A stretch of 64,000 bases of DNA, from contig NZ_FOMQ01000002.1 of NCBI RefSeq assembly GCF_900112675.1, positions 186,001-250,000 of the forward strand, in the 5' to 3' direction. Source of the DNA: Paracidovorax konjaci. GTDB lineage: Bacteria; Pseudomonadota; Gammaproteobacteria; Burkholderiales; Burkholderiaceae_C. Below are positions 17,356 through 26,425 of this stretch, piece by piece (position 1 is the stretch's first letter; the number at the start of each line of letters is the position of its first letter). A program made the translations under genes and the position numbers. The notes beneath the pieces are model-generated. The model was given only the letters and a program-made list of their open reading frames with translations, made no database searches and was not told the DNA's origin.

Positions 17356-18764
17356 CGCGCTTCGCGCTCCTCTCGGGCCTCGGGCATGCGGTGTTCGTGG
17401 CCGTGGGGTTGCTGATCTACGTGATGGGCACGCGCATCGGCCGCCAGCGCCGCCATCCTTCCGCGGCGGTGGCCTGGGTGCTGGCGATCGTGGCGTTCCC
17501 GTATGCGGCGGTGCCGCTGTTCCTGATGTTCGGCTCGCGCAAGTTCGTGCGGCCCGTGCGGCGCACGGTCAGCGTGCTGGCGGCGGAGCCGGTGGAACCG
17601 GCCGGGGCGCCGACGCCCGTGCCGGGCCCGGCCTGGGCCACGCGGCTGCTCGCGGGCCTGGAGCTGGCGCCGCCCGTGCGCAACGCGCGCATCGGCTTCC
17701 ATGGCCAGGGACCGCAGGCACTGGAAGCGCTGCTGGCCACCATCGCGTCGGCGCGCCACAGCCTGGATGTGTGTACCTTCGTGTTCGGCGACGACGCGGT
17801 GGGCGAGCGCGTGGCGCAGGCGCTGCGCGACGCCGCAGCCCGGGGCGTGGCCGTGCGGCTGCTGCTGGACGCGGTGGGCAGCCTGGGCATGCCGGCCGGG
17901 CTGCGGCGCGCGCTGAAGGACGGCGGCGTGCAGGTGCGCCGCTTCATGCCGCTGCTGCACAACCCGATGCGCGGCCACACCAACCTGCGCAACCACCGCA
18001 AGCTGGTGGTGGCCGATGGCGAGCGCCTCTGGAGCGGGGGCCGCAACCTGGCCTGCGAATACTTCATGGACCGGCCGCGCCTGCCGGCCTGGGTAGATCT
18101 GAGCTACGAGATCGACGGGCCGCTCGCGCTGCAGGCCGCCGCGCAGTTCGCCGCCGACTGGCAGGCCGCGAGCGGGCGCATGGCGCGTGCCGTGCTGCCG
18201 CGCCCGCTGCCGGCCGGCCCGGCGGGCGGCGCCCCGGCGCAGTGGGTGCCCAGCGGGCCGGACCATGCGGACGACACGGTGCATTCGCTGCTGCTGGCCG
18301 GCGCCTTCCACGCGCAGGAGAGCATCGTGGCGGTGACGCCGTATTTCGTGCCGGACGATGCGCTGCTCGATGCCTGGTGCCTGGCCTGCCGGCGCGGCGT
18401 GCGCGTGCGGCTGCTGGTGCCCGCGCGCTCCAACCACCGGCTGGCCGACTGGGCGCGCGCCCGGGCGCTGCGCGAGCTGGCACAGGCCGGCGCCGAGGTG
18501 TGGCTTGCGCCCGGCATGGTGCACGCCAAGGCGGTGGTGATCGACGGCGACCTGGCGCTGTCGGGCTCGCTCAACCTCGATGCGCGCAGCCTGTTCCTCA
18601 ACTACGAGGCGATGACGGCCTTCTACGGGCCGGCCGAGGTGCAGTGGCTCGCCGGCTGGTGCGATGCGCAGATCGCGCGCGCGCAGCGCTTCCACGCCCG
18701 CCGGCCCTCCTGGCTGCGCGACATCGCGGAGGGCATCGTGCGGGCGGTGGGGTTCCAGCTGTGA
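17352..18764 (+). CDS. cls: Cardiolipin synthase (phospholipase D family)
   Basis: About 470 residues. Two N-terminal membrane segments (HAVFVAVGLLIYVMG and AWVLAIVAFPYAAVPLFLMF) are followed by two PLD domains. The HKD motifs are H215-RKLVVAD and H391-AKAVVID, each followed by the SGG/SGS and N residues of the active site. The enzyme joins two phosphatidylglycerols to cardiolipin at the inner membrane. The likely start is TTG 17352, overlapping the kinase stop; the next ATG at 17424 would remove the first membrane segment. Being coupled to the two-component genes suggests that membrane lipid composition is part of the same response. Confidence 0.88.
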   Translation: MTRFALLSGLGHAVFVAVGLLIYVMGTRIGRQRRHPSAAVAWVLAIVAFPYAAVPLFLMFGSRKFVRPVRRTVSVLAAEPVEPAGAPTPVPGPAWATRLLAGLELAPPVRNARIGFHGQGPQALEALLATIASARHSLDVCTFVFGDDAVGERVAQALRDAAARGVAVRLLLDAVGSLGMPAGLRRALKDGGVQVRRFMPLLHNPMRGHTNLRNHRKLVVADGERLWSGGRNLACEYFMDRPRLPAWVDLSYEIDGPLALQAAAQFAADWQAASGRMARAVLPRPLPAGPAGGAPAQWVPSGPDHADDTVHSLLLAGAFHAQESIVAVTPYFVPDDALLDAWCLACRRGVRVRLLVPARSNHRLADWARARALRELAQAGAEVWLAPGMVHAKAVVIDGDLALSGSLNLDARSLFLNYEAMTAFYGPAEVQWLAGWCDAQIARAQRFHARRPSWLRDIAEGIVRAVGFQL

Positions 18765-18768
18765 AGCC

Positions 18769-18817
18769 GTTTGCTATTGTTTATATAGCAAACTATTCAA
18801 TGAATACGGCGGCATGA
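18769..18817 (+). repeat. Dispersed hairpin element, copy A
   Basis: A 9-bp inverted repeat (GTTTGCTAT at 18769 and ATAGCAAAC at 18785) around an AT loop is followed by ACTATTCAATG and CGGCGGCATG. It lies between the convergent cls and PepSY genes. The last eight codons and the TAG stop of the PepSY gene (PHAAVFIE) are within it. The same order of parts recurs at 29.9, 37.6, 42.9, 48.3 and 61.9 kb. Confidence 0.8.
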
Positions 18818-20352
18818 GGGCGATTTATCTTTGAACTGCGTTGCGTGCGGCGCAGGCGGCGCACGCCGATCGCCACGCCCGTGGCGCTGAGCGCCAGGCC
18901 CCCCAGGCTGCCTGCGAGCATCAGCGCGTCCCAGAGCGGGCGCCGCTCCAGCAGCGGCGCCCAGTCCCAGCTGTGCAGCAGGGCGAAGAGCCAGCGGCTG
19001 GCGCGGCGGTGCGCGTCGAGCCGGCCCAGCACGAGGCCGGTGGCCGGGTCCACGTGCACCCAGGTGGCGTGCGCATCGCCGAACACCGCGCGCAGCACCG
19101 GCAGCGGCCGTGCCGGGCCGCCGGTCATGGTGTGTTCTGCGCGGGCGTAGTGGTAGAGGTCGTAGCGCTCGATGCGCTCCACGCGCAGCAGCGGCGCGGC
19201 GACGAGCTGCGCGATGGCGGCCTGCAGCGCGCCGGCCTCCAGCACGGCCGGCGCGCCGGTGGCGGCGTCGGCCACGCGCACGGACTGCGGCGACGCCCCG
19301 GAGGCCAGCACCAGCGTGCGGCCCGCCGCGCGCACCCAGCGCAGCTCGCGCAGGCCGGGCCCGCCGCCCGCCAGCAGCACGGGCAGCGGTGCGGCGGCAG
19401 CCGCGGGCAGCGGCGGCGCGGCGCCCCGGTAGGCCTCGGTGCGCAGGGGCGGGGCGCCGCTGTCGAACAGGCGCCAGGGGTTCATCGACATGAGCCCGCT
19501 GAAGATCCACGCGATCGTGGCGGCCGCGAACAGCAGGCCCAGCACGTGGTGCCAGCGCATGGCGCCCGGCGCGTAGGGCGAGCGCGCGCCGCTGCGGTAG
19601 CGGCCGCGGAAGCGCCAGCGCAGCAGCCCGGCCACGGTGCCGGCCAGCGCCGCGGCCACGCCCGCGATGGAGAGCGTGTCCACCACGGTGCTCCAGTACG
19701 GGTCCAGCGCCGTGCCGCGCAGCGGGTACAGCCAGTGGATCCAGGCGCCCGCGTAGTTCCAGACGCGCTCGGTACGGCTCGCGTCGCGCACCACTTCGCC
19801 GGTGGTGCCGGAGACGTAGAGCACGGTGCCGGCCGCGTCCGCCAGCCGTACGCGGTGCAGCGGACGGTGCGCATCGAGCGCGCGCGAGTGGGTGAACGCG
19901 TCTTCCTGCACCGTGCCGCCGTACGACGGTTGCGGCGCACCGGGGCCGCTCCATGCCCGGGCGCTCGCCATCGCGCGGGCCTTGTCCACCGCACGCAGCG
20001 CCTCGCCCGTGGCGGCATCCACCACGGTGGCGGCGTCGCGGGAAGCGGCGCCCGCGCGCCGCGCCAGGTACACCGGCCGGCCGCCGCTCGCGGCGGCCAG
20101 GCGCAGCTCTTCCAGGTCGTGCAGGCCCGCCAGCCCGGAGCGCGCCAGCGCCTCGGCGGGCGGCAGCAGCGCGGCGTCCGCGCGCAGCGGCGGCAGGTGG
20201 GCGAGGCGTTCGGCATCGGTGAGCTGCGGGTAGCCCACGTACATCATCACCATGCCGGAGGCGAACCACATCGCGAAGAAGGCGCACATCGCCACGCCCA
20301 GCCAGCGGTGGGTGAGGTAGAGGGCGCGGCGGGGCGTGGGGAGGCGTGCCAT
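18793..20352 (-). CDS. PepSY-associated membrane protein of an iron-uptake locus
   Basis: 519 residues from ATG 20352. The N-terminus (RRALYLTHRWLGVAMCAFFAMWFASG) is the typical first helix of PepSY-TM proteins, and further helices lie near 290-315 (TLSIAGVAAALAGTVAGLL), 330-355 and 470-495. These proteins sit in the inner membrane beside TonB-dependent receptors. They are thought to act as ferric-siderophore reductases or peptidase-inhibitor-like accessories. It is 35 bases downstream of the receptor gene and so in one operon. The C-terminal residues PHAAVFIE and the stop codon come from repeat copy A, so the original C-terminus was probably replaced. Confidence 0.85.
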   Translation of the reverse strand: MARLPTPRRALYLTHRWLGVAMCAFFAMWFASGMVMMYVGYPQLTDAERLAHLPPLRADAALLPPAEALARSGLAGLHDLEELRLAAASGGRPVYLARRAGAASRDAATVVDAATGEALRAVDKARAMASARAWSGPGAPQPSYGGTVQEDAFTHSRALDAHRPLHRVRLADAAGTVLYVSGTTGEVVRDASRTERVWNYAGAWIHWLYPLRGTALDPYWSTVVDTLSIAGVAAALAGTVAGLLRWRFRGRYRSGARSPYAPGAMRWHHVLGLLFAAATIAWIFSGLMSMNPWRLFDSGAPPLRTEAYRGAAPPLPAAAAAPLPVLLAGGGPGLRELRWVRAAGRTLVLASGASPQSVRVADAATGAPAVLEAGALQAAIAQLVAAPLLRVERIERYDLYHYARAEHTMTGGPARPLPVLRAVFGDAHATWVHVDPATGLVLGRLDAHRRASRWLFALLHSWDWAPLLERRPLWDALMLAGSLGGLALSATGVAIGVRRLRRTQRSSKINRPHAAVFIE

Positions 20353-20387
20353 GGCGGTCTTTCTGCGCCGGTGCCGTGCGGCGCGCG

Positions 20388-22619
20388 TCAGAACGCGACC
20401 TGCAGCGACACGTCCAGCGTGCGCGGCGCGCCCAGGTAGAGCTGGCCGCTGCGCGCCTCCTGCGCGTAGACGCGGTCGGTGGCGTTGCGCAGGCGGCCCG
20501 TGAGCGTGGCGTGCGGCGCGAGCTTCCAGGCCAGGCCCAGGTCCAGCAGCGTGGCCGCGCCGGCCCACTGCGTGTTGGCGGCGTCGGCATAGATGCGGCC
20601 CACGTGCCGCAGTCCGGCGCTGGCCTGCAGCTGCGGCGACACGGCGTAGGCCAGCCAGAGGTTGGCCACCGTCTCGGGCGTGTTCATGGGCGTGCGGCCC
20701 GCGAGCGAGACGCCGCCCTGCACGAAGTTCTCGTAGCGTGCGCGCGTGTGCATCAGGTGGGCCTGCGCCTGCCACCGGTCGGTGAGCCGCAGGCCCGTGG
20801 CCAGCTCCAAGCCGCGCGAGGACTGCTCGCCCACCAGCAGCGTGGCGAGCGGGTTCGCCGGGTCCTGCGAGGCGATGTTGCGGCGCGTGATGCGGAACAC
20901 CGACACCGTGGCCGTGCCGCGGCCCTGCCAGAAGTCGAACTTGCCGCCGGCCTCGGCCTGCCGGCCCGTGGTCAGCTCGCTGTTGTTGCGCACGTCGGCG
21001 AACGAGGCGGTGGACAGCGAGCCCGACGGCGGGTCGCCCGCGGTGGCCATCTGCGCGTAGAGGCTCGCGCCCGGCGCCACGTCCCAGACCACGCCGAGCC
21101 GGCCCGTGGTGGGGTGGTAGCGGCGCTCGAAGAAGGCGGGGCTGGCGTCGGTCACGGCGCGGCGGTTGGTCACGTCCAGGTCGATGCGTTCGTGCCGCAG
21201 CGCGGTCACCAGGTGCACCGTGGGCACGAGGGCGGTGCGGTTCTCGGCGTAGAGCGCCAGCGTGCGCACGCGGTTGTCGCGGTCGGCCCGGAAACCGGGC
21301 GCCATGCCGGGGGTGTCGAAGAAGCGGCCGGTGTCGGGCGCGTACGGGTCCACGCTGCCCACCGTGCCCGCCAGGCTATTTGGAAAGCGCGTCTGCCGGT
21401 TCACGCTGAAGTCCACGCCGAAGGCCCAGTCGCTGCGCCGCCCGGCGATCTGCCCCTGGGCGGTGCCTTCGGCACGGTTGCCGATGACCTGGTGATCGTG
21501 GCGCTGCAGGTAGGTGCCGCTGCGCACGACGCGTGCGTTGGCGGCGTCGAACTGGTAGGTCTCCACGTTGCGGTAGTCGCGCAGCGCGTCGTACGCATAG
21601 AGCGTGTTGCGCAGTTGCAGGTTGCCGGCCGCCTGCCATTCGGTCACCGAGCGCAGCCACTGCACGCGGTGGCGGTAGAGGCCGTCGATGCTGTTGTAGT
21701 TGGCGAAGCGCGTGCCGGGGTCGATGCGCAGCGCGCCCGTGGCGGGGTTGAGCGCGGGCGTGCCCCAGTAGGGGCTGCGCACGTTGTCCTTCTGCAGTTC
21801 GTAGGCCAGCAGGTGCGTGAGGCCGCCGCCCAGGTCGGTGAGCAGCGAGGCCGCGAGCTGCGTGGCGCGCGTGCGCGTGCCGGGTGTCCAGCTGCCGGCA
21901 TCGCGGTGGCTGAGGTCGATGCGCGCGAAGTGCTGCGGGCCCGGCTGCGCGGCGTCGCCCGCGATGCGGCGGTTGATGCCGGCGGAGGCTTCCTTCAATC
22001 CATAGGAGCCGAGCCGCACGCGGCCTTCGGCGAAATCGTGGCGCTCGGGCGTCTTGGTGATGTGGTTGATCGATCCGCCGATCGCGCCCGCGCCGTAGAG
22101 GAAGCTCGACGGCCCGCCGATGGCCTCCACGCGTTCGTAGATCCAGCTATCGACCGCCCGCGTAGCGCTGCCGTACTGCACCGTGATGCCGTTGTAGAGC
22201 TGCGTGACGGCGTTGCCGTTGAAGCCGCGGTAGCTCGCGGCCATGGAGCCCGGCGCGTTGTGCACCGTGACGCCGGGAATGGCCTGCAGGATCTCGTGCG
22301 TGTCCTGCGCGCCGCGCGCCTCGATGGTGGCGCGGTCCACCACGGTCACGGCGGCGGGGGTCTCGCGCGGCGTGAGGCCCAGGCGGCTGCCGGTGGCCAC
22401 CGGCGTGTCGAGCGGCAGCCGGCCCATCGGCTCGCCATCGGCCGTGCCGGACACGGTGACGGGCGCGAGCGTGGGCGCGGCGGCGGGCTGCGGCGCATCG
22501 CCCTGCGCCCAGGCGGCGCACGGCAGCAGGGCCGCGCAGGCCAGGGAGCGCAGCGGCCGGCTGCCTGGCGCGCAGGGGGAGGGATCCTGGGAGGAGAAGA
22601 AGGTGAACGATCGGGTCAT
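20388..22619 (-). CDS. TonB-dependent siderophore receptor
   Basis: 743 residues from ATG 22619. A signal peptide ends near AAWAQG. The plug domain runs from about 55 to 190 (RETPAAVTVVDRATIEARG, then GVTVHNAPGSMAASYRGF, then GGPSSFLYGAGAIGGSINH). The beta-barrel follows and ends in ...LDVSLQVAF with the terminal Phe required for outer-membrane insertion. It imports a ferric siderophore or a similar chelate with energy from TonB-ExbBD. The gene lies between a DUF2946 gene and a PepSY gene, a frequent grouping. I found no good Fur box in the 215 bases upstream; control may start before the DUF2946 gene. Confidence 0.9.
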   Translation of the reverse strand: MTRSFTFFSSQDPSPCAPGSRPLRSLACAALLPCAAWAQGDAPQPAAAPTLAPVTVSGTADGEPMGRLPLDTPVATGSRLGLTPRETPAAVTVVDRATIEARGAQDTHEILQAIPGVTVHNAPGSMAASYRGFNGNAVTQLYNGITVQYGSATRAVDSWIYERVEAIGGPSSFLYGAGAIGGSINHITKTPERHDFAEGRVRLGSYGLKEASAGINRRIAGDAAQPGPQHFARIDLSHRDAGSWTPGTRTRATQLAASLLTDLGGGLTHLLAYELQKDNVRSPYWGTPALNPATGALRIDPGTRFANYNSIDGLYRHRVQWLRSVTEWQAAGNLQLRNTLYAYDALRDYRNVETYQFDAANARVVRSGTYLQRHDHQVIGNRAEGTAQGQIAGRRSDWAFGVDFSVNRQTRFPNSLAGTVGSVDPYAPDTGRFFDTPGMAPGFRADRDNRVRTLALYAENRTALVPTVHLVTALRHERIDLDVTNRRAVTDASPAFFERRYHPTTGRLGVVWDVAPGASLYAQMATAGDPPSGSLSTASFADVRNNSELTTGRQAEAGGKFDFWQGRGTATVSVFRITRRNIASQDPANPLATLLVGEQSSRGLELATGLRLTDRWQAQAHLMHTRARYENFVQGGVSLAGRTPMNTPETVANLWLAYAVSPQLQASAGLRHVGRIYADAANTQWAGAATLLDLGLAWKLAPHATLTGRLRNATDRVYAQEARSGQLYLGAPRTLDVSLQVAF

Positions 22620-22834
22620 GGCAGGGCGCGGTGGTCCGGCGCGCGCGCCGCCGTCCCCGCGCGTGCGGCCCGCCGGCTCCCGGTGGCGGCCCTTGGAAGG
22701 CGCGCGACGGAAGGCGTGCGGAGCCCTGCGCGCGGCAGAACCCATGCGGCATTCGCGCCCCGGAGGGACGAACGGAAGGAAACCGGGAAAAAGGGAGCGA
22801 GGGACGCGAGCCTGCCGGGCGCCGGAGCGGCGCC

Positions 22835-23218
22835 TCAGGCCCGTGCGCCGTGGGCCGGCGGGCCACGCGCGGGCAGCGGGCCCGCGGTGGCGGCGGCGAT
22901 GCGCGCCGCCGGGATGGACTGCACCGCATGGCCCAGCGGCAGCGGATGCGGCAGGAAGGCGCCCGCGGCCGGCGGCGGCGGCGCGCCGGGCAGATGGCAC
23001 AGCGGGCAATCCATGGCGGTGCCGCCCATCTCCACGGGGCCGTCTTCGGTGTGCACGTAGAGCTGGATGGTGCCCATGCTGGAGCACACCAGTTCCATCA
23101 CGCGCGGGTGCACCATCGGCGAGAGCACGCCCGCCAGCAGCACGCACGCGAAGCAGCCCAGCACCCAGCGGCGCAGCGCACGGGCGGTCGGCTGGAGCAG
23201 GGCGTAGGGGAGGGCCAC
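22835..23218 (-). CDS. DUF2946 membrane-anchored protein
   Basis: 127 residues if the GTG at 23218 is used (MALPYALLQPTARALRRW). One membrane segment (WVLGCFACVLLAGVLSPMVH) is followed by the block ELVCSSMGTIQLYV and by MDCPLCH, the CxxCH-like motif of DUF2946. Proteins of this group accompany TonB receptors in betaproteobacteria, often those linked to copper or iron; the Cys/His cluster suggests metal contact. The last 40 residues are Pro/Ala-rich. It is the first gene of the three-gene operon with the receptor and PepSY genes. No ATG exists near the conserved part, which makes the GTG start likely. Confidence 0.72.
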   Translation of the reverse strand: MALPYALLQPTARALRRWVLGCFACVLLAGVLSPMVHPRVMELVCSSMGTIQLYVHTEDGPVEMGGTAMDCPLCHLPGAPPPPAAGAFLPHPLPLGHAVQSIPAARIAAATAGPLPARGPPAHGARA

Positions 23219-23307
23219 GGGGGTGCTGGGATGCGTGCGCCCTGGATCGGGCGTGCGGATTCTAGGGGATGGCCTGCCCGCGACGATCCGCGCCGGCGAG
23301 GAGGGGC

Positions 23308-24834
23308 TCAGCGCCGTGCAGGGACGTCGGGCCCGAGAAAGCGCTGCATCGCCTTGTCGTAGTGGTGGCGGTTGGCGTGGTAGCCGGTTCCAATGGGCCC
23401 GTAGGGTTTGGGCCGGGTGCCGTCCAGGCCGTCCTGGTCGGTCAGCCCCAGCCGAAGCCGCACCAGTCCGGCGGTGGAGAGGCCCACCCCGTGCAGGCGG
23501 TCCATGAGGGATTTGCGCGGGGCCGCGGCGTAGTCCAGGCTGATCGCGATGCCGCGTGGCTGCTTGAAGTCGTAGGCATGGGGGGCGTCCTTGACCGCAT
23601 GGGCCATCTGGGCCCGGCTGAGCAGCATGGGATCGAGCAGTGTCAGCGCGGGCGGCGGCAGGTGCGGTGCGTGGGCCTGCAGCGTGGCGGCGAACATCTG
23701 CGCGCTGCCGCCGCCCAGCGAGAGGCCGCAGAGGGGGGATACCTCGACATCGTCCCGGTCGGCGAGGGCCTTGGCGATCATCGCCGCAGCCTCGCACGCC
23801 AGGCGGTACACCCGCCCGACCCCGCCTTTCAGCGTCGTGCCGCTCTGCTGCGGTGCTTCGTCCGGCAGCCCGTCGAAATAGATGCCGATCCGGTGCAGCG
23901 GCCCGTCGCGCCCCGGCACTTCGATCCGCTCCTGGCGGATGGTCATGTGCGTCTTTTCGGCCAGTCTTGCCAGCCAGTCACGGTCCGATGACGACAGGGC
24001 GGCATGCAGCAGCGCGTCCTGCGGCATGTTGAGCACGTGCATCCGGTCGTACTCCGAGAAGACGCCGAAGTCCACGCGCTTCAGGTGTTCGCGCAGCGCG
24101 TGCACGACCTCTTCGGTTCCGGCCTGTGCGCCCTGAGGCAGCAGCCTGCAGGCCACTGCCAGCCCCCGGATGTCCTGCTCCGGCAGGGACGCGATCGTGG
24201 CGTGGGGGGCGTTTCGCAGGTCGATGCGCTTCGGCAGGGGCTGCGGGGGGGCCTGCGGCGATGGCTGCGGGGAGGTGTCGCCACCCAGCGGCGACGTCCA
24301 TGGGGATGCGGCATGGCTTTCTTCTTCCGCCAGCCCGCCGTCGAGGCCCAGCAGCAGGCGCGTGTCGGGGTCGAAGAGATCCTGCCAGGCGGCTTCCGCG
24401 CCGGCCGTCGCGCGGTAGTCCAGCTGGATGTTGTCACGGCCGATGGCGGGGCCCGATGCGAGCTGGCGGTGGCCCGCGAGCGATGCCGACTGCGAGCGGT
24501 AGTCCACCGGGATATCGTCGCGCGCGATGGCCGCCCATGCAGGAGGATTGCCGCTGCCGGAAGTGCCGTGCGCGATGGCCGCATCGAAATCTTCGAGCGG
24601 GATCGGCGCTGGATTGCGTCGCACGATCGGCCGTTGGCGTGCCAATGGGCGCGATGGGCTTTCATCCGCGGACGCGGAGGACGCCGTGCTGCCGTCCCGC
24701 GGACGCAGCGGCGTTGCGGCTGCCGGGCGCGACGACCGGGCCGCTGGATGCGGGCCGGCAGGGGCCGGCTCTTCACGGGAGTGCCGCTGGCGGGACGATC
24801 CACTGGCCTGAGAGCTGAGGGGAGAAGTTGTCAT
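23308..24834 (-). CDS. Candidate type III effector with lipase-like domain
   Basis: 508 residues from ATG 24834. The first 110 residues are Ser/Pro/Arg-rich and low in order, as in type III signals. Then comes a short duplicated motif, ARDDIPVDYRSQ and GRDNIQLDYRAT, at about 115-150. The C-terminal half has an alpha/beta-hydrolase nucleophile elbow with S372 in CGLSLGGGSAQM. It is followed by TLLDPML (possible Asp) and a His-rich end, GTGYHANRHHYDKAM, that could supply the catalytic His. A perfect PIP box lies 63 bp upstream, which predicts HrpX control and delivery into plant cells. I do not recognise a named effector. A lipase or acyl-transfer role is inferred only from the elbow motif. Confidence 0.68.
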   Translation of the reverse strand: MTTSPLSSQASGSSRQRHSREEPAPAGPHPAARSSRPAAATPLRPRDGSTASSASADESPSRPLARQRPIVRRNPAPIPLEDFDAAIAHGTSGSGNPPAWAAIARDDIPVDYRSQSASLAGHRQLASGPAIGRDNIQLDYRATAGAEAAWQDLFDPDTRLLLGLDGGLAEEESHAASPWTSPLGGDTSPQPSPQAPPQPLPKRIDLRNAPHATIASLPEQDIRGLAVACRLLPQGAQAGTEEVVHALREHLKRVDFGVFSEYDRMHVLNMPQDALLHAALSSSDRDWLARLAEKTHMTIRQERIEVPGRDGPLHRIGIYFDGLPDEAPQQSGTTLKGGVGRVYRLACEAAAMIAKALADRDDVEVSPLCGLSLGGGSAQMFAATLQAHAPHLPPPALTLLDPMLLSRAQMAHAVKDAPHAYDFKQPRGIAISLDYAAAPRKSLMDRLHGVGLSTAGLVRLRLGLTDQDGLDGTRPKPYGPIGTGYHANRHHYDKAMQRFLGPDVPARR

Positions 24835-24897
24835 GGGGGGATGTCGGGCGATGGCTTGCAGTCTGCAGGCCTCCGGTGCGCGGAGGGCCGCAGCGGG

Positions 24898-24921
24898 CGA
24901 ACCAATGCGCGCCCTGGCGAA
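24898..24921 (-). promoter_or_regulatory. PIP box (HrpX target)
   Basis: On the minus strand it reads TTCGC, 15 bases, TTCGC, the exact TTCGB-N15-TTCGB consensus. On the plus strand the CGAA words are at 24898 and 24918. Thirty-one bases further downstream is CAGACT, which fits the loose YANNNT -10 of HrpX promoters. The box ends 63 bp before the candidate effector start. Confidence 0.75.
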
Positions 24922-24956
24922 GCGGTGGGCCGCCAGCCGCCGGTGGCGCGATGCAG

Positions 24957-26243
24957 TCAGAGGACGAGGAACGCGCCCGCCGCCACCGCCGTGGGCACCA
25001 GCGCACCCAGCAGCAGCCCGCCCGCACCCACCGTCTCGTCGGCGAAGCCGCGCTTGAGCAGCGCCACGCCGGCCGGGTTGGGCGCGTTGGCGATCACCGT
25101 CAGGCCGCCGCCGGCCACGGCCCCGGCCACCAGCATGTACTGGCTCTGCGGACCGATGCCCGCGATCAGCGAGCCCAGGTACGTGAGCGCCGCGTTGTCG
25201 GTCACCGCCGTGAGGCCCAGCGCGCCGAAGAACAGCGCCAGGGGCTGCAGCCCGGAGACGATGGGCTGCAGCCACCACTGCTGCATGCCCCCCAGCACCA
25301 CCAGCCCCGCAAGGAAGAAGGCCACGAGCAGCGCCTCCTTGAGGATCAGCGGGCTCTGGTGCTTTCCGTAGGCCTGCGTGAAGCCCAGGAACAGCAGGAA
25401 CAGCGCGAGGAAGACCACCGGGTGGTGCGCGAACACCACCACGCCGGCCAGCAGCGCGATGTGGATGGCGGCCACCAGCGGCGGCACGGGCGGGTGGTTG
25501 TCCGCAGAGGCGCTGCCGCCCCGGGCCGCCGCGCCGCCCTGCGCGGCCTGCAGCAGGTGCGGGCGCAGCATCCAGGTCGCGAAGCTGGCGTTGCACACCA
25601 CGGCCAGCGCCGCCTTCCAGCCGAAATGCGTGAACATGAACGCGCTGTCCCACTGCCAGGTGGCGGCCACCATCAGCACCGGCGGCGCGGCGTACGCGGT
25701 GAGCGTGCCGCCGATGGAGACGTTCACCAGCAGCACGCCGAGCGCCACGTATTTCACGCGTTCGGGAATGGCCGGCCGGAAGGCCACGGGCGCGAGCAGC
25801 AGCGCCGCGAGGGTCATCGCCGCGGGCTCGGTGATGAGCGAGCCCAGCAGCGGGACGGCCGCCAGCCCGAGCCAGGCGAGCGCCACCGGCTGCGCCGCCG
25901 GCACGCGCCGTGCTACCGCGCCGACGGTGCGGGTCACCGTCTCCAGGATGGGGCGCGACGCGGCCACCACCATCACGACGAACACGAACAGCGGCTCGGT
26001 GTAGTTGCGCGACTCGGCATAGGCCAGCGCCGGGGCGCCGCCCTGCAGCAGCGCCAGCGCGGCGATGAGCACCATGGCCCAGAAGCCGAACACCACCTCG
26101 ACCTCGCCCAGCAGGTGGAAGAGGCCGGCATGGCGTGGGAAGCGGTGGGAGAGCCGCTCGAATTGCTTGACGGAAAAGGTGTGCAGCAGCGCCACGGCGA
26201 ACAGCGTGGCGGAAACGGTCTGGGCGAGGGATGAGGTGTCCAT
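24957..26243 (-). CDS. Putative Na+/H+ antiporter (PF07399-like)
   Basis: 428 residues with ten or more hydrophobic helices. Recognisable blocks are LLHTFSVKQFERLSHRFP near the N-terminus, HLLGEVEVVFGFWA, and the repeated NA motifs GLTAVTDNAALTYLGSL and GGGLTVIANAPNPAG. The last two resemble the two-fold arrangement of the ion transporter superfamily. The group is annotated as a putative Na+/H+ antiporter. No biochemical role can be confirmed, and transport of another ion is possible. The gene stands alone; the PIP box of the effector lies just after its stop. Confidence 0.85.
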   Translation of the reverse strand: MDTSSLAQTVSATLFAVALLHTFSVKQFERLSHRFPRHAGLFHLLGEVEVVFGFWAMVLIAALALLQGGAPALAYAESRNYTEPLFVFVVMVVAASRPILETVTRTVGAVARRVPAAQPVALAWLGLAAVPLLGSLITEPAAMTLAALLLAPVAFRPAIPERVKYVALGVLLVNVSIGGTLTAYAAPPVLMVAATWQWDSAFMFTHFGWKAALAVVCNASFATWMLRPHLLQAAQGGAAARGGSASADNHPPVPPLVAAIHIALLAGVVVFAHHPVVFLALFLLFLGFTQAYGKHQSPLILKEALLVAFFLAGLVVLGGMQQWWLQPIVSGLQPLALFFGALGLTAVTDNAALTYLGSLIAGIGPQSQYMLVAGAVAGGGLTVIANAPNPAGVALLKRGFADETVGAGGLLLGALVPTAVAAGAFLVL

Positions 26244-26425
26244 GGGTGGGCAGGAGGTCGTGGCAATGCCGCGCGGCGGCCCGACCAGCGCGAGGAACCT
26301 GCCGTCTTCCGGCCGGTGGACCCCGTGGAGGTCACCGGCCCCGGAAGGGCACCCAGAAGGGAAAGTTTAACGGCCCCGGAGCGCCGCATCCCGCCGCAGC
26401 TCCGGTCCGCCGCCGTGCGGCCGGC

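Noticed and set aside
22620-22834. Extra small gene between the DUF2946 and TonB receptor genes
   Set aside because: Frames here are short and Arg/Gly/Pro-rich, with no start supported by a binding site and no recognisable family.
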